From the NCBI GenBank assembly GCA_009773515.1, contig WSXX01000007.1, positions 1 to 64,000 on the forward strand: 64,000 nt of DNA, given 5' to 3'. The translations under genes were made by a program, and so were the position numbers. Within the stretch, counting starts at the first letter, position 1; every line of letters starts with the position of its first letter. The notes beneath the pieces were generated by a model that saw nothing but the letters and a program-made list of their open reading frames with translations, made no database searches and had not been told where the DNA came from. Origin of the DNA: Bacteroidota bacterium (lineage in GTDB: Bacteria; Bacteroidota; Bacteroidia; Bacteroidales; Lentimicrobiaceae). Of this stretch, positions 1-9,578 are shown piece by piece.

Positions 1-148
1 TAGTCAATTCAAATCAAAAAATCAAAGAACGCCATTATTGTATTCTATGTCAAAGACTTACATAGAATTCTAAAAAGTTAACGCATCACTAGTAATTTCC
101 AATTTCTAATTTCTAATTTCCAATCCCGGAAGCAATTGGTATCGGAAT

Positions 149-365
149 GACCTGACAAGTCTTCTTTTTTCGACTTGTGAGGTCTTCTTTTATAATTTCG
201 ATCCCGATTGCAATTGGTTTTGGATTGACCTGAAAACCTTCGCTTTTTCGACTTGTTAGGTCTTCTTTCATATTTCGGATCTCAATGCCGAATCTTCCAT
301 TTTCGCCATCAGACAAGCAGGCATTTTAAGAAGACCTCACAAGTTGGAAGAAAACTTGTTAGGTC
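149..365. repeat. Cluster of three imperfect hairpins of the GACCTnACAAGTT...AACTTGTnAGGTC type (149-184, 227-262, 333-365)
   Basis: Arms such as GACCTCACAAGTT / AACTTGTTAGGTC read directly; the same hairpin recurs at 32497-32530. Confidence 0.75.
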
Positions 366-498
366 ACCTCAATCCGGACAGAGCTTTTCCATCCGACATC
401 TGACTCCTGACCTCATTTTTCAGGGATGGAAATTAGAAATTAGAAATCAATGTCGTTTAGATAAGGCTTCGGACTTTTAGAAAAGTGAATCAAATATC

Positions 499-543
499 CT
501 TCGACTCCGCTCAGGATGACTGTCAGTCTGAGCGGAGTCGAAG
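499..543. repeat. Perfect 16-bp-stem hairpin CTTCGACTCCGCTCAG...CTGAGCGGAGTCGAAG (dispersed repeat family)
   Basis: Direct inverted repeat; related copies at 30259-30366, 35616-35725 and 39815-39970. Confidence 0.85.
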
Positions 544-601
544 ACGATATTCCTTAACTAAACGACATTGAATTAGAAATTAGAAATTAGAAATTAGAAA
601 T

Positions 602-1678
602 TTACTTCAAAGCCTTCACCTTCCTCTTATTCATTTTCCAATAAACCTTCAGGAAGATTCCCAGAAACTGAATTACTGAATTTCGCATTTTGTAAGGCAG
701 ATAATCACCAAGCAAAAGCATGCGGTACATCAGCCAACCATAAACAAGGGTGGGAAGTATCCATAAATAAAGAAAAGGGTTGAAAGCAGTAAATTCGCGC
801 TGATAACCCGCTTTTTCAGCTGATTTTCCGGCAACAAGATCGGCAATGCGAATATCTCTGCGGCTCATCTGCGTTTTCCAGAGATTCATCCGCTGCGTGG
901 AAATCGGGTTCATCAGGCTTTTATGAATTACCCCGATTTCAGCCGAGCCGGTATAGGCTTTTTCAACTTCCGATTTCTTTTCGTGGAACGACATCACCGA
1001 AGGATCATATTCAATCTCCATAAAGGTGCAAAGTTCCCTGAAATGTTTCTCCGGCTCTGCAGCAAGGTCTTCGTATTTAATTGAATACACCAGTCCGGGA
1101 TGTTTCTTTTTCAGTTTCCAGGCTTGATGCAAAGCAAATTTCCATCGGTAAATTACCAGTGGTACAATGGGAACCTCAAAATTTACATTGATCAGCGACA
1201 GGTAATTGTCGCGGTAATCGCGGGTGATGTGGATAATTTTAGCTTCCGGAAATATTTTATGTATCCGGCTGATATATAAGGAGTATCCGGGATTTTTATC
1301 GCCAATCAGCCTGATTTCCTGCTTATTGTAAACAGATTTATGGGCAAGGCAGGTTTTCTTTACCATATTGTGATAGGTATTCCCGCCTTCCTCTTCCAGA
1401 AGATGCTTCAGGAGATCATCTTTTTTAATCAGCCATTTTTCAAAATAACGCTGTTTAAAAACATCGTCGCAGTATTCCTTAATGGTGGTTTTATCCCACA
1501 AAGTGACCTTGCCATACTTTTTGTAAAGGCTCAGTATAAACGGACTTTCAGGCGGAATGGTAACATTGGGGTGCGCCTCGAAAAGCAACCGAAGCATGGT
1601 AGTGCCCGAACGCGGACGACCGATGATAAAGAACATGGGAATATCGTGCAACGGCTGGCCTGACGCAGAATTATTCAT
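602..1678 (-). CDS. Sulfotransferase family protein
   Basis: 358 aa; N-terminal 5'-PSB-like motif FFIIGRPRSGTTMLRLLFEAHPNV, later HITRDYRDNYLS; homologous to the 19265-20311 ORF in this window. Confidence 0.88.
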   Translation of the reverse strand: MNNSASGQPLHDIPMFFIIGRPRSGTTMLRLLFEAHPNVTIPPESPFILSLYKKYGKVTLWDKTTIKEYCDDVFKQRYFEKWLIKKDDLLKHLLEEEGGNTYHNMVKKTCLAHKSVYNKQEIRLIGDKNPGYSLYISRIHKIFPEAKIIHITRDYRDNYLSLINVNFEVPIVPLVIYRWKFALHQAWKLKKKHPGLVYSIKYEDLAAEPEKHFRELCTFMEIEYDPSVMSFHEKKSEVEKAYTGSAEIGVIHKSLMNPISTQRMNLWKTQMSRRDIRIADLVAGKSAEKAGYQREFTAFNPFLYLWILPTLVYGWLMYRMLLLGDYLPYKMRNSVIQFLGIFLKVYWKMNKRKVKALK

Positions 1679-1904
1679 AACACATCATTAAAATAAGTGA
1701 AGTCAGCAAATTTAGGAATAATCCGGGAGGGATGCTGGTAAAGTATGTTATCATGCTAAACGAGGTGACTAGGCATTTATATGTCCGACTCAAACTGAAA
1801 TACTATGTGTTTATGAATGGGACTATTCTGAATGTAAAAGCATACTTCAATAATGAACCAAAGATCCGTAATTTTGATGTAACCATAAAACTCCCTTTTC
1901 CTAT

Positions 1905-2129
1905 TTGTCAGATATTACAATGACAATAAAAATATTGACAGATCCGTTATACGTTTTTTTATATTCCGGCAACAGAGCAGATCAATCCAGTATTTTAATG
2001 ACAGCGCAGAAAATCAGATCAGATATAGCCTATTTAATTGATAGGCAGGCACAGCAGCATGAATCAGATGGGATTATTCCCACAGAATTGCATAAAAGAG
2101 TTTCTGAAAAAATCGACATTATTGCATGA
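1905..2129 (+). CDS. Hypothetical small protein (uncertain)
   Basis: 74-aa ORF overlapping the next CDS start; no recognised domain. Confidence 0.3.
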   Translation: MSDITMTIKILTDPLYVFLYSGNRADQSSILMTAQKIRSDIAYLIDRQAQQHESDGIIPTELHKRVSEKIDIIA

Positions 2130-3820
2130 TACAGATGAATGTAAACAAACAGTCAGTCATATTTCACTTCATCAACAGAATTGATCATTTATTTATCAGT
2201 ATCGTTTTGCTTTTTATATTGGGTTTCACCAACGGTACAATTTCTCAGAACCTGGTTAAGAATCCTTCATTTGAAGAATTTACTGATAATTGCACAAGTC
2301 AATCTTTTGGTGCAATGGGAATAAATATTTCAGTAGTTGACGACTGGTTTACACTGAGTCAATCAAATTGTTATATGCACACATGTTACTCTTTTCCAAG
2401 TAATGCAAATTCTTTACCAAATAATAGAGCAGGATTTCAATATCCTCGGACGGGGGAAGCAGTTATTCTAATTACTGCGTATTATTTTGAAGGTGCAGGT
2501 GATGTTAGAGTCTATCCTGTAGGAGAATTGACAAACCCTTTAGCGGTGGATTCGGTTTATTGCGTTGAATATTTTGTTTGCCTTTCAGAATTAACATCCA
2601 ATGGTGCCATTATGAATGTTGATGCCTTTATAAGTGATACAATTCCAAGATATCCTACGTGGGTACAAGAAGGTTTTTTACTAGAATTGCCTGCACAGAT
2701 CAAGTCAAAACAAATATTAAACGATAGCATTAACTGGATGAAGGTAAGTGATCTATATAGAGCTAAGGGGGGAGAGCTATATATTACCGTTGGCAATTTT
2801 ATGTCAAGAGAGAAAACCACAAAAGAAAGCTGGAGCCAAATGCCAGATCAAGGTACAGTTGTATATTATTTTCTCGATGATGTAAGCGTAGCCCCTGCCG
2901 GAGTTAAAGCCCCCGCGCTTGGGGCCGATACCATAATTTGTCGCAGTGAAATGCCTTACAGACTTAATGCACCCGATGGTTATGATTCTTACCTATGGAG
3001 TACCGGACAAACAAGCCAAAGTATTGATGTTTACAATCAGGGGAAATACGCACTTACCTGTTCTCTTGGCGATTGTGGTAGTCTGAGCGATGAAATTGTT
3101 ATAACATTTGATACTCCGCTGCTCAGTCTTGCCAATGAGAAAACTATCTGCAGGGGTGATACGGCAACTATTTCTGCCCCACCGGGCTTTGCGCAATACC
3201 GCTGGAGCAATGGCGATACATCACAAATATTGCGCACAACACTTGGCGGAACCTACTACCTTGTTACCACGGACCGCTGCGGCAAACAGCTTGACTCTGT
3301 TAAAGTTTTGATTGATACCATCCCAACCGGTATATTTAAACTTGGTAACGACACCACTCTTTGCCATAACGGAAAAGACTACCCCATTGTACTTTCAGCC
3401 AATACCGAATTACCCAATTACTTTTGGAGCAACGGTGATACCACTATGCACACCACAGTTGACCGCAGAGGGATTTATAAATTAAGCAGCAATTTCAGGT
3501 GTGGAGAAGTAAGCGATGAAATTTTTGTAGATGTGTGCCCACCTGTTATTGATTTCCCGAATGCATTTACCCCAAACGGCGACGGCCTTAACGATACCTT
3601 TGGTCCGGTGCAAACCAATATGTTCATTCAAAGTCTCCTGATTTACAACCGCTGGGGAGAGCGGGTTTTTGAAGGCAGAACACCCGGCTATCATTGGGAT
3701 GGTAATTATCTTTCCAAACCTGCACCTGCCGGCATATACGCTTACAGAATTTTGTATTCACCCTATGATGCCAGTGGAAAACTCTTTACACAAAAGGGGT
3801 GTGTTGTGTTGATCAGATGA
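2126..3820 (+). CDS. T9SS type B sorting domain (gliding motility-associated C-terminal) protein
   Basis: 564 aa; signal peptide-like N-terminus, YLWSTGQTSQSI / YRWSNGDTSQIL repeats, C-terminal FPNAFTPNGDGLNDTF...IYNRWGERVFEG...YAYRI typical of the CHU_C family. Confidence 0.9.
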   Translation: MIQMNVNKQSVIFHFINRIDHLFISIVLLFILGFTNGTISQNLVKNPSFEEFTDNCTSQSFGAMGINISVVDDWFTLSQSNCYMHTCYSFPSNANSLPNNRAGFQYPRTGEAVILITAYYFEGAGDVRVYPVGELTNPLAVDSVYCVEYFVCLSELTSNGAIMNVDAFISDTIPRYPTWVQEGFLLELPAQIKSKQILNDSINWMKVSDLYRAKGGELYITVGNFMSREKTTKESWSQMPDQGTVVYYFLDDVSVAPAGVKAPALGADTIICRSEMPYRLNAPDGYDSYLWSTGQTSQSIDVYNQGKYALTCSLGDCGSLSDEIVITFDTPLLSLANEKTICRGDTATISAPPGFAQYRWSNGDTSQILRTTLGGTYYLVTTDRCGKQLDSVKVLIDTIPTGIFKLGNDTTLCHNGKDYPIVLSANTELPNYFWSNGDTTMHTTVDRRGIYKLSSNFRCGEVSDEIFVDVCPPVIDFPNAFTPNGDGLNDTFGPVQTNMFIQSLLIYNRWGERVFEGRTPGYHWDGNYLSKPAPAGIYAYRILYSPYDASGKLFTQKGCVVLIR

Positions 3821-3965
3821 GATAGTTAAAGAGGTCGGGTGGTATCGTAACATTCGGGTGCGCCTCAAAAAGCAACCGCAGCATGGTAGTGCCCGAACGC
3901 GGACAACCGATGATAAAAAACATGGGAATATCGTGCAACGGCTGGCCTGACGCAGAATTATTCAT
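3813..3965 (-). pseudogene. Truncated duplicate of the sulfotransferase 5' end
   Basis: Encodes MNNSASGQPLHDIPMFFIIGCPRSGTTMLRLLFEAHPNVTIPPDLFNYLI*, near-identical to the first ~43 aa of the 602-1678 protein. Confidence 0.9.
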
Positions 3966-4147
3966 AACACATCATTAAGAAAGTGAAGTCAGCAAATTTA
4001 GGAATATTCCGGCAGGGATCGGTCGGGATACTTATTTCATGAATGAAGCAAGACCTCAATGGGAAATTTAAGTGCAAATAAGATCAATTAATGCCTGTTG
4101 GTAAAATTCCCACGCTTACTACTAATACTTTATAAATGTAATCATTT

Positions 4148-5104
4148 ATGATATACATTTACCGCCTCAATTATACACTTCCAAAATCCTCTCATATGCT
4201 ATACACATGCAGAGTGAAAAATTGCCTGATAATCAGTTTATTCTTTTTCACAGGCTTTTACTTCTCAGGCTGCCGTAAACTTGTTGAAACCGAAAATCAA
4301 AACTTTACTCCCGCTCCGGTAATAAATAGTATGATAAAAGCCGGAGAACCATTAACCGTTCACGTATCTATTGCTACCAAATTTAATGAAAAGGAAATAA
4401 CAGGCATTGACAATGCATTGGTAGATCTTTATGCTGATGATGAGTTTATTGAACAACTAGCGTTCTCAGGAAATGGCATCTATGTTTCAGAAACAACCGC
4501 TGAACCGTTAAAAAAATATGAATACAGGGTTAGTATTCCTGGTTTTTCAGAGGCAGTGTGCAATGCCATAATTCCTGCGGAAACTTCAATCTCTGAAATT
4601 GAACATATTACTGTAGCAGGGAAGGACACTGAGGGAACAACCTATCCAGCATTAAAATTCACTTTTCATTCCATACCATCGAAAGAACAATACTTTGAAG
4701 CACGCATCCGGCTTTTTCAGTACGAATCTGAATACAACGCCGAAATAATCAATATTGTTGATCCTGTTTTGTTGAATGAAGGACTTCCGCTTACCGTATT
4801 CAGCAATGATCTGATTACTGATACAACTTATACGATGACAATTAATTACATAACTGGTTCATCAAGCAGTTCAGGAGGAAGTTATTATACCAACCTGTAC
4901 CCTTTTATTCTTGAAATCCGATCTGTAAGTAAGGATTACTACCTTTTTGTAAGGCAAAAATACTTATATGACACTGGTAGGTTTCCCGAATTTGGGTTGA
5001 GCACAAATACTGCTTTCCCACTGTATTCGAATGTTGAAAATGGGTATGGAATTTTCATGGGATATTCCGCTGTTGTTTCTGATACGATTTACCCAAGCTA
5101 CTGA
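4148..5104 (+). CDS. DUF4249 family lipoprotein
   Basis: Lipobox-like GFYFSGC; DUF4249-like architecture; directly upstream of a TonB-dependent receptor. Confidence 0.8.
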   Translation: MIYIYRLNYTLPKSSHMLYTCRVKNCLIISLFFFTGFYFSGCRKLVETENQNFTPAPVINSMIKAGEPLTVHVSIATKFNEKEITGIDNALVDLYADDEFIEQLAFSGNGIYVSETTAEPLKKYEYRVSIPGFSEAVCNAIIPAETSISEIEHITVAGKDTEGTTYPALKFTFHSIPSKEQYFEARIRLFQYESEYNAEIINIVDPVLLNEGLPLTVFSNDLITDTTYTMTINYITGSSSSSGGSYYTNLYPFILEIRSVSKDYYLFVRQKYLYDTGRFPEFGLSTNTAFPLYSNVENGYGIFMGYSAVVSDTIYPSY

Positions 5105-5108
5105 AATT

Positions 5109-7529
5109 ATGAGAATTATAAGACACCTCACTTTTCTGGCAGCGTTAATGTTAGTTACCTTAAACGGGTTTTCTCAAACTCAGATATCCGGATTTGTAAA
5201 AGATGCATCCTCTGGAGAAAGGCTTATCGGCGCGAATATAGTTGCCAAAGGAACTTTAAAAGGAACTGTTACCGACAATAATGGTTATTTCAATATTTTG
5301 ATAAGCCCACCTGCTGAGTTGAGAATATCCTATACCGGCTACAATTTTTCGGATTTATTGATCGTATCGGCGAAGGATTCATTGATAGAAATATTGTTGA
5401 CCCCGGGAAAGGAGCTTTCAGAAATTGTAATTCAAGCCAAAGACATTATAAAGCCCAATGTCACAAAAATGAGCATAAATGAATTGCTTTCCATCCCTTC
5501 GCTAAGCGGGAAGCCTGATGTGATAAAAGCATTGCAGTTGCATCCTGGAATAAAATCGCAGAGCGAGGGTTCAAGTTTGTTGCTGGTCCGTGGAGGCAAC
5601 CCGGGAGAAAATCTTTATCTGTTTGATAATGTCCCTGTTATATATGTCAATCATCTGGGCGGTTTTATGTCGGTCTTTAATCCTGATATAATAAATAGCA
5701 TAGCACTTTATAAAGGAGGATTTCCGGCGCGTTATGGCGGAAAACTTTCATCTGTTGTGGATATCACACAAAAAGAAGGAAGTTCATCAGGCCCCAAAGG
5801 CTCCTACAGTATTGGAATAACTGATTTTTCGCTTTTGCTCGAAGGACCGATCAAAAAGAATGCAAGCTATATATTCACTGGCCGCAAAACATTGTTCGAT
5901 ATTCTAACCATCGCGGGTTCATCGCTTGGCAAAGGAAATTCTTATATTTTGGGTTATGGCTTTCACGATTTGAATGGCAAAATCTCATGGAGACCAAATG
6001 CAAAAAACAGCATCCATTTTAATATTTATCAGGGTGATGATTATCTCAATTACTGGTCGAAGAAGGACAAACAAAATTCGGATAATAAAAACCGAATGGT
6101 AACTATATGGGGCAACTGGCTGGCTTCCCTCAACTGGAAGCATGTGGTTTCAAAGAATTTGTTCGCGGAACAGACCATCTCATACACACGTTACAGACTT
6201 GGCGAAAGACAAAACTTTACCAATAAATCAGAAAAAGACATCACCACATACAAAAGCCGGTATCTTTCTTCGCTTCAGGACTTTTCTTTTCAGTCGGGTT
6301 GGAAATATCAGCCGGTGAAGAACTGGGCTGTTAACTTCGGCTTGAAAACATCATTGATGATTCACTTACCAAATTATGAATTTAATTCAGGTCAGTTACT
6401 GCAAGTTGAGAAAGAAAGAACCGAAACAATAGAATCGGCGCTTTATCTCGATAATTCCTTTGATTTAGGAAATGACTTTAAAATAGACGCAGGCCTGCGT
6501 TTTGTAAAATTCTTTGCTTCGGGGTTTAAGCCATCTGTGTTGGAGCCTCGACTGATTATATCAAAAGATCTTAATAAAAACCACCAGCTCAACCTGAGCT
6601 ATATGAGGATAAATCAATTTACTCACCTGCTTTATACAGCAGGCAATATAATGGGGAATGAAATTTGGATACCTTCTGATGAAATTATAAAGCCAGCCAT
6701 GTCAGATCAATACACAATCGGTTGGACAGGAATCTTTGCTGATGGCAGTTATCAGGCAGAGATGAATCTGTATTATAAAACACTGGAAAATCTAACCACT
6801 TACAAGGAGGGTTACATAAGTCTGAAAGGGGTAAACAACTGGCAATCCAAAGTAGTTTCAGGTGGCAAAGGTGAAGCCTATGGCGTTGAATTACTTATGA
6901 GAAAAACCAAAGGTAAATGGACAGGATTTTTAGGCTACGGATGGAGCAATGCCACAAGGCAGTTCCCTGCCATAAATCAGGGCAATAGATTTCTTTTCGA
7001 TTATGACAGGCCTCATTCAGCATCGATATTTGTGCAACACAAGTTTTCGGAAAAACTAACGCTCAATGCTACCTGGGTGTTTCAAAGCGGGTTGCCTTAT
7101 ACTCCGGTAAGCGGTAAACAACTCACCATTTCACTTGAACCAGGCGAAGACGGAGGACCTGTTTACTATGAAACCTTTATCTATGGCGAACGAAATAGCG
7201 CGCGCATGAAAGCATACCACCGCCTTGACCTTGGCCTTACACTCAATAAAATTGGAGCAAATAACAAAGTTAAATCCAGTTGGACATTTTCGGTTTACAA
7301 CGCTTATAACCGTAAAAACCCGGTTTATTATTATTACAATACAACTGCTTCAGGCGAAATTATTAATCCTGAAACAAACGTTGGCGATTACAAACCGAAT
7401 AACATGTATCAGTTAAGTCTGTTCCCTCTGATTCCAGTTGTTTCCTATAAACGATATTTCGACTCAAAAAATGAAAACAAAAGAACCTTTAAAAAGAAAC
7501 TTAACAAATGGTTGTATCATGAAAACTAA
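5109..7529 (+). CDS. TonB-dependent receptor with carboxypeptidase-like regulatory domain
   Basis: Start at MRIIRHLTFLAALMLVTLNGFSQ; QISGFVKDASSGERLIGANI..., plug LLLVRGGNPGENLYLFDNVPV, beta-barrel C-terminus. Confidence 0.92.
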   Translation: MRIIRHLTFLAALMLVTLNGFSQTQISGFVKDASSGERLIGANIVAKGTLKGTVTDNNGYFNILISPPAELRISYTGYNFSDLLIVSAKDSLIEILLTPGKELSEIVIQAKDIIKPNVTKMSINELLSIPSLSGKPDVIKALQLHPGIKSQSEGSSLLLVRGGNPGENLYLFDNVPVIYVNHLGGFMSVFNPDIINSIALYKGGFPARYGGKLSSVVDITQKEGSSSGPKGSYSIGITDFSLLLEGPIKKNASYIFTGRKTLFDILTIAGSSLGKGNSYILGYGFHDLNGKISWRPNAKNSIHFNIYQGDDYLNYWSKKDKQNSDNKNRMVTIWGNWLASLNWKHVVSKNLFAEQTISYTRYRLGERQNFTNKSEKDITTYKSRYLSSLQDFSFQSGWKYQPVKNWAVNFGLKTSLMIHLPNYEFNSGQLLQVEKERTETIESALYLDNSFDLGNDFKIDAGLRFVKFFASGFKPSVLEPRLIISKDLNKNHQLNLSYMRINQFTHLLYTAGNIMGNEIWIPSDEIIKPAMSDQYTIGWTGIFADGSYQAEMNLYYKTLENLTTYKEGYISLKGVNNWQSKVVSGGKGEAYGVELLMRKTKGKWTGFLGYGWSNATRQFPAINQGNRFLFDYDRPHSASIFVQHKFSEKLTLNATWVFQSGLPYTPVSGKQLTISLEPGEDGGPVYYETFIYGERNSARMKAYHRLDLGLTLNKIGANNKVKSSWTFSVYNAYNRKNPVYYYYNTTASGEIINPETNVGDYKPNNMYQLSLFPLIPVVSYKRYFDSKNENKRTFKKKLNKWLYHEN

Positions 7530-8091
7530 AAAAAATGCTTTACTAATAATAGTTGTTTTTGGATTATTGCTGGTTCAGCAATTTGCATTTTCACAGACAT
7601 CCTACATTAAAAACAGATGGAATTTTCAGGCCGGATATATTCCTGATTCGCGAAAAGACGTATCGCCAAAAGCCAATCAGTTCCGCGCTTCTGCCAACTA
7701 TGGTATTTTAAACTTTTTGGAAATTGGTGCATATTTGGGAGGCAGCAATTACCTTCAGTTTTCGCGGCCTCCACAAACTGGTATAAGAGATGCTTATGCA
7801 CCGGTTTATGGAATTAATGTGAATGCACATCTTCTTCCCTTTCTGGTGAAAAAGGAAGATTTCCGGTTTGATTTGTATTTAGCCACTAAATTTGGTGGAT
7901 ATTATTGTTCAGGTAAAGAAACAGAATATTTTCAAGGAGCCTACTGGCAATACTTTATTGGAGGTGGTGTAGCTTTTTATCCGTTTGATCATTTAGGTTT
8001 GTTTGCAGAATATGGGTATGAGAACAAAGCAATTTATAATGGCATAAGTCACAATATTTTGCAGGTTGGAGTTTCATTAAAATTCAAATAA
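7519..8091 (+). CDS. Hypothetical outer-membrane beta-barrel-like protein
   Basis: Start MKTKKNALLIIVVFGLLLVQQFAFSQ; alternating Gly/aromatic strands; overlaps the TBDR end by 11 nt. Confidence 0.65.
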   Translation: MKTKKNALLIIVVFGLLLVQQFAFSQTSYIKNRWNFQAGYIPDSRKDVSPKANQFRASANYGILNFLEIGAYLGGSNYLQFSRPPQTGIRDAYAPVYGINVNAHLLPFLVKKEDFRFDLYLATKFGGYYCSGKETEYFQGAYWQYFIGGGVAFYPFDHLGLFAEYGYENKAIYNGISHNILQVGVSLKFK

Positions 8092-8132
8092 CTGATTTTC
8101 TAACTGTAAATTAACCAATAATACATACAACC

Positions 8133-9029
8133 ATGAAGCAACTATTCTCATTATCGTTTTTCTTTATGTTTTCTGCAGGTTTACTAAATGCACAAACATA
8201 TAGTCTTATCACAACCACAGAAACCTATTCCAATTTAGCCAATCCTGTATCGCTCAATAACGGCCAGGTATGGGAGATGCCCGATTATATAATTCCAATA
8301 GGTTTTGATTTCTGGTATTTTCATTCTACCGTTGATACCTTGTTTTTTTTCGAAACTGCACCGGCAATGCTATCGACATCCGATGAAGAAGGCGGTTTTC
8401 ATAAAATCATTATTCCTTTTGGCGCTTCACTTGTTGACCGGGGTTATGGTACAGCTCATTCACTTTCTCCGCTTTCATACGAACTTACCGGCGATATTGG
8501 CAACAGAATATTCAAAATGGAATGGAAAAACGTTGGCTTTCTATTTGAGTTCCTTGTAAATAATACATTGAACGATTATGTAAATTTCCAATTATGGCTT
8601 TATGAAGCAAGCGGTAATATTGAGATACATTACGGACCTTCTCAAATATTAAATCCCGACTATGCATATGCCGACGAATCAGGCCCATCTGTTACCCTGA
8701 TTCCTGATTACGATTATGATATGGATACAATTTCCACAAAATCGCTTTGGTTGCAGGGTAATCCTTTATATCCTTCAATGGTTGAATCAGACGATTTCTT
8801 TTATCTGAATGGATCAATCCTACCAAATACAGTATATCAATTCAATAACCTGACGGTAGAAAATGCTGGTTTTAATTTAGAAGTGCCTGTTGTATATCCA
8901 AATCCGGTTGTGGACATATTAAATATCCGGTTGAAAAATGTCATTAATCCGGCAACTGTTATTATTTGCGATATGACAGGTCGGACCTGTTTCAGATTTA
9001 ACAGATGGCATTTACCAGCTCATTATTAA
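8133..9029 (+). CDS. T9SS type A sorting-domain protein, frameshifted C-terminus (paralog 1)
   Basis: Signal peptide; VVYPNPVVDILNIRLKNVINPATVIICDMTGR starts a Por-secretion domain; the expected remainder (PVSDLTDGIYQLIIKQGNETYTSRFVKL*) is in another frame up to 9072. Confidence 0.8.
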   Translation: MKQLFSLSFFFMFSAGLLNAQTYSLITTTETYSNLANPVSLNNGQVWEMPDYIIPIGFDFWYFHSTVDTLFFFETAPAMLSTSDEEGGFHKIIIPFGASLVDRGYGTAHSLSPLSYELTGDIGNRIFKMEWKNVGFLFEFLVNNTLNDYVNFQLWLYEASGNIEIHYGPSQILNPDYAYADESGPSVTLIPDYDYDMDTISTKSLWLQGNPLYPSMVESDDFFYLNGSILPNTVYQFNNLTVENAGFNLEVPVVYPNPVVDILNIRLKNVINPATVIICDMTGRTCFRFNRWHLPAHY

Positions 9030-9126
9030 GCAAGGAAATGAAACCTATACTTCCCGGTTTGTCAAGTTATAGTCAGGAAATTTAGGAATATTCCGGCAGG
9101 GATGCTGGTAAAGTATGTTATATACA

Positions 9127-9189
9127 TCCCAGAGCAATCCCCGCCGGAAAGGCAATTTCATGTGGCAATGATTTTGTATAAGCCAAAGG
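9127..9189 (-). pseudogene. Relic of the AbiE-type antitoxin 5' end
   Basis: catcccagagcaatccccgccggaaaggcaatttcatgtg is nearly identical to 16562-16601, which encodes MKLPFRRGLFWDV. Confidence 0.8.
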
Positions 9190-9420
9190 TTCTAAGAATA
9201 ATAATTTATCCAATCCAATTAAATGCAATAATTACGATTAAGGTGAGTTAAAGTATAAGAAGGCAACATAAAAAACTTTCTGAATTACAAAAACATTGAA
9301 ATATAAACAAAAACAAACACAAAACTACTTTTATATATTTTTTGAATCCGCTGCAATTGGACCAATTATAGTACTCCAAATTCAAAAAAATGCAAATAAA
9401 GCAAAATTTTAAGCTTCAAC

Positions 9421-9551
9421 CAGATGGTGTGTACAACAGGCAAAATCCATATTACTATTTTTATGAATCGAAAAATAATGGTTCAGTAAGCTTAAAGCAA
9501 CTTTGTCTTTTCCCAATCATGCCCTCCTTCAGCTATGGGTTCTCGTTCTAA
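9421..9551 (+). pseudogene. Relic of a TonB-dependent receptor C-terminus
   Basis: Reads DGVYNRQNPYYYFYESKNNGSVSLKQLCLFPIMPSFSYGFSF*, matching YNRKNPVYYYYNT...MYQLSLFPLIPVVSYKRYF of the 5109-7529 receptor; no ORF start or upstream barrel. Confidence 0.8.
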
Positions 9552-9578
9552 TCAATCATTAATTCTCTTCAATCCCAA

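Noticed and set aside
1732-1923. 63-aa ORF starting in the recurrent junction sequence
   Set aside because: Start codon lies in the repeated GGGATGCTGGTAAAGTATGTTAT text and no domain is recognisable; not supported as a gene.
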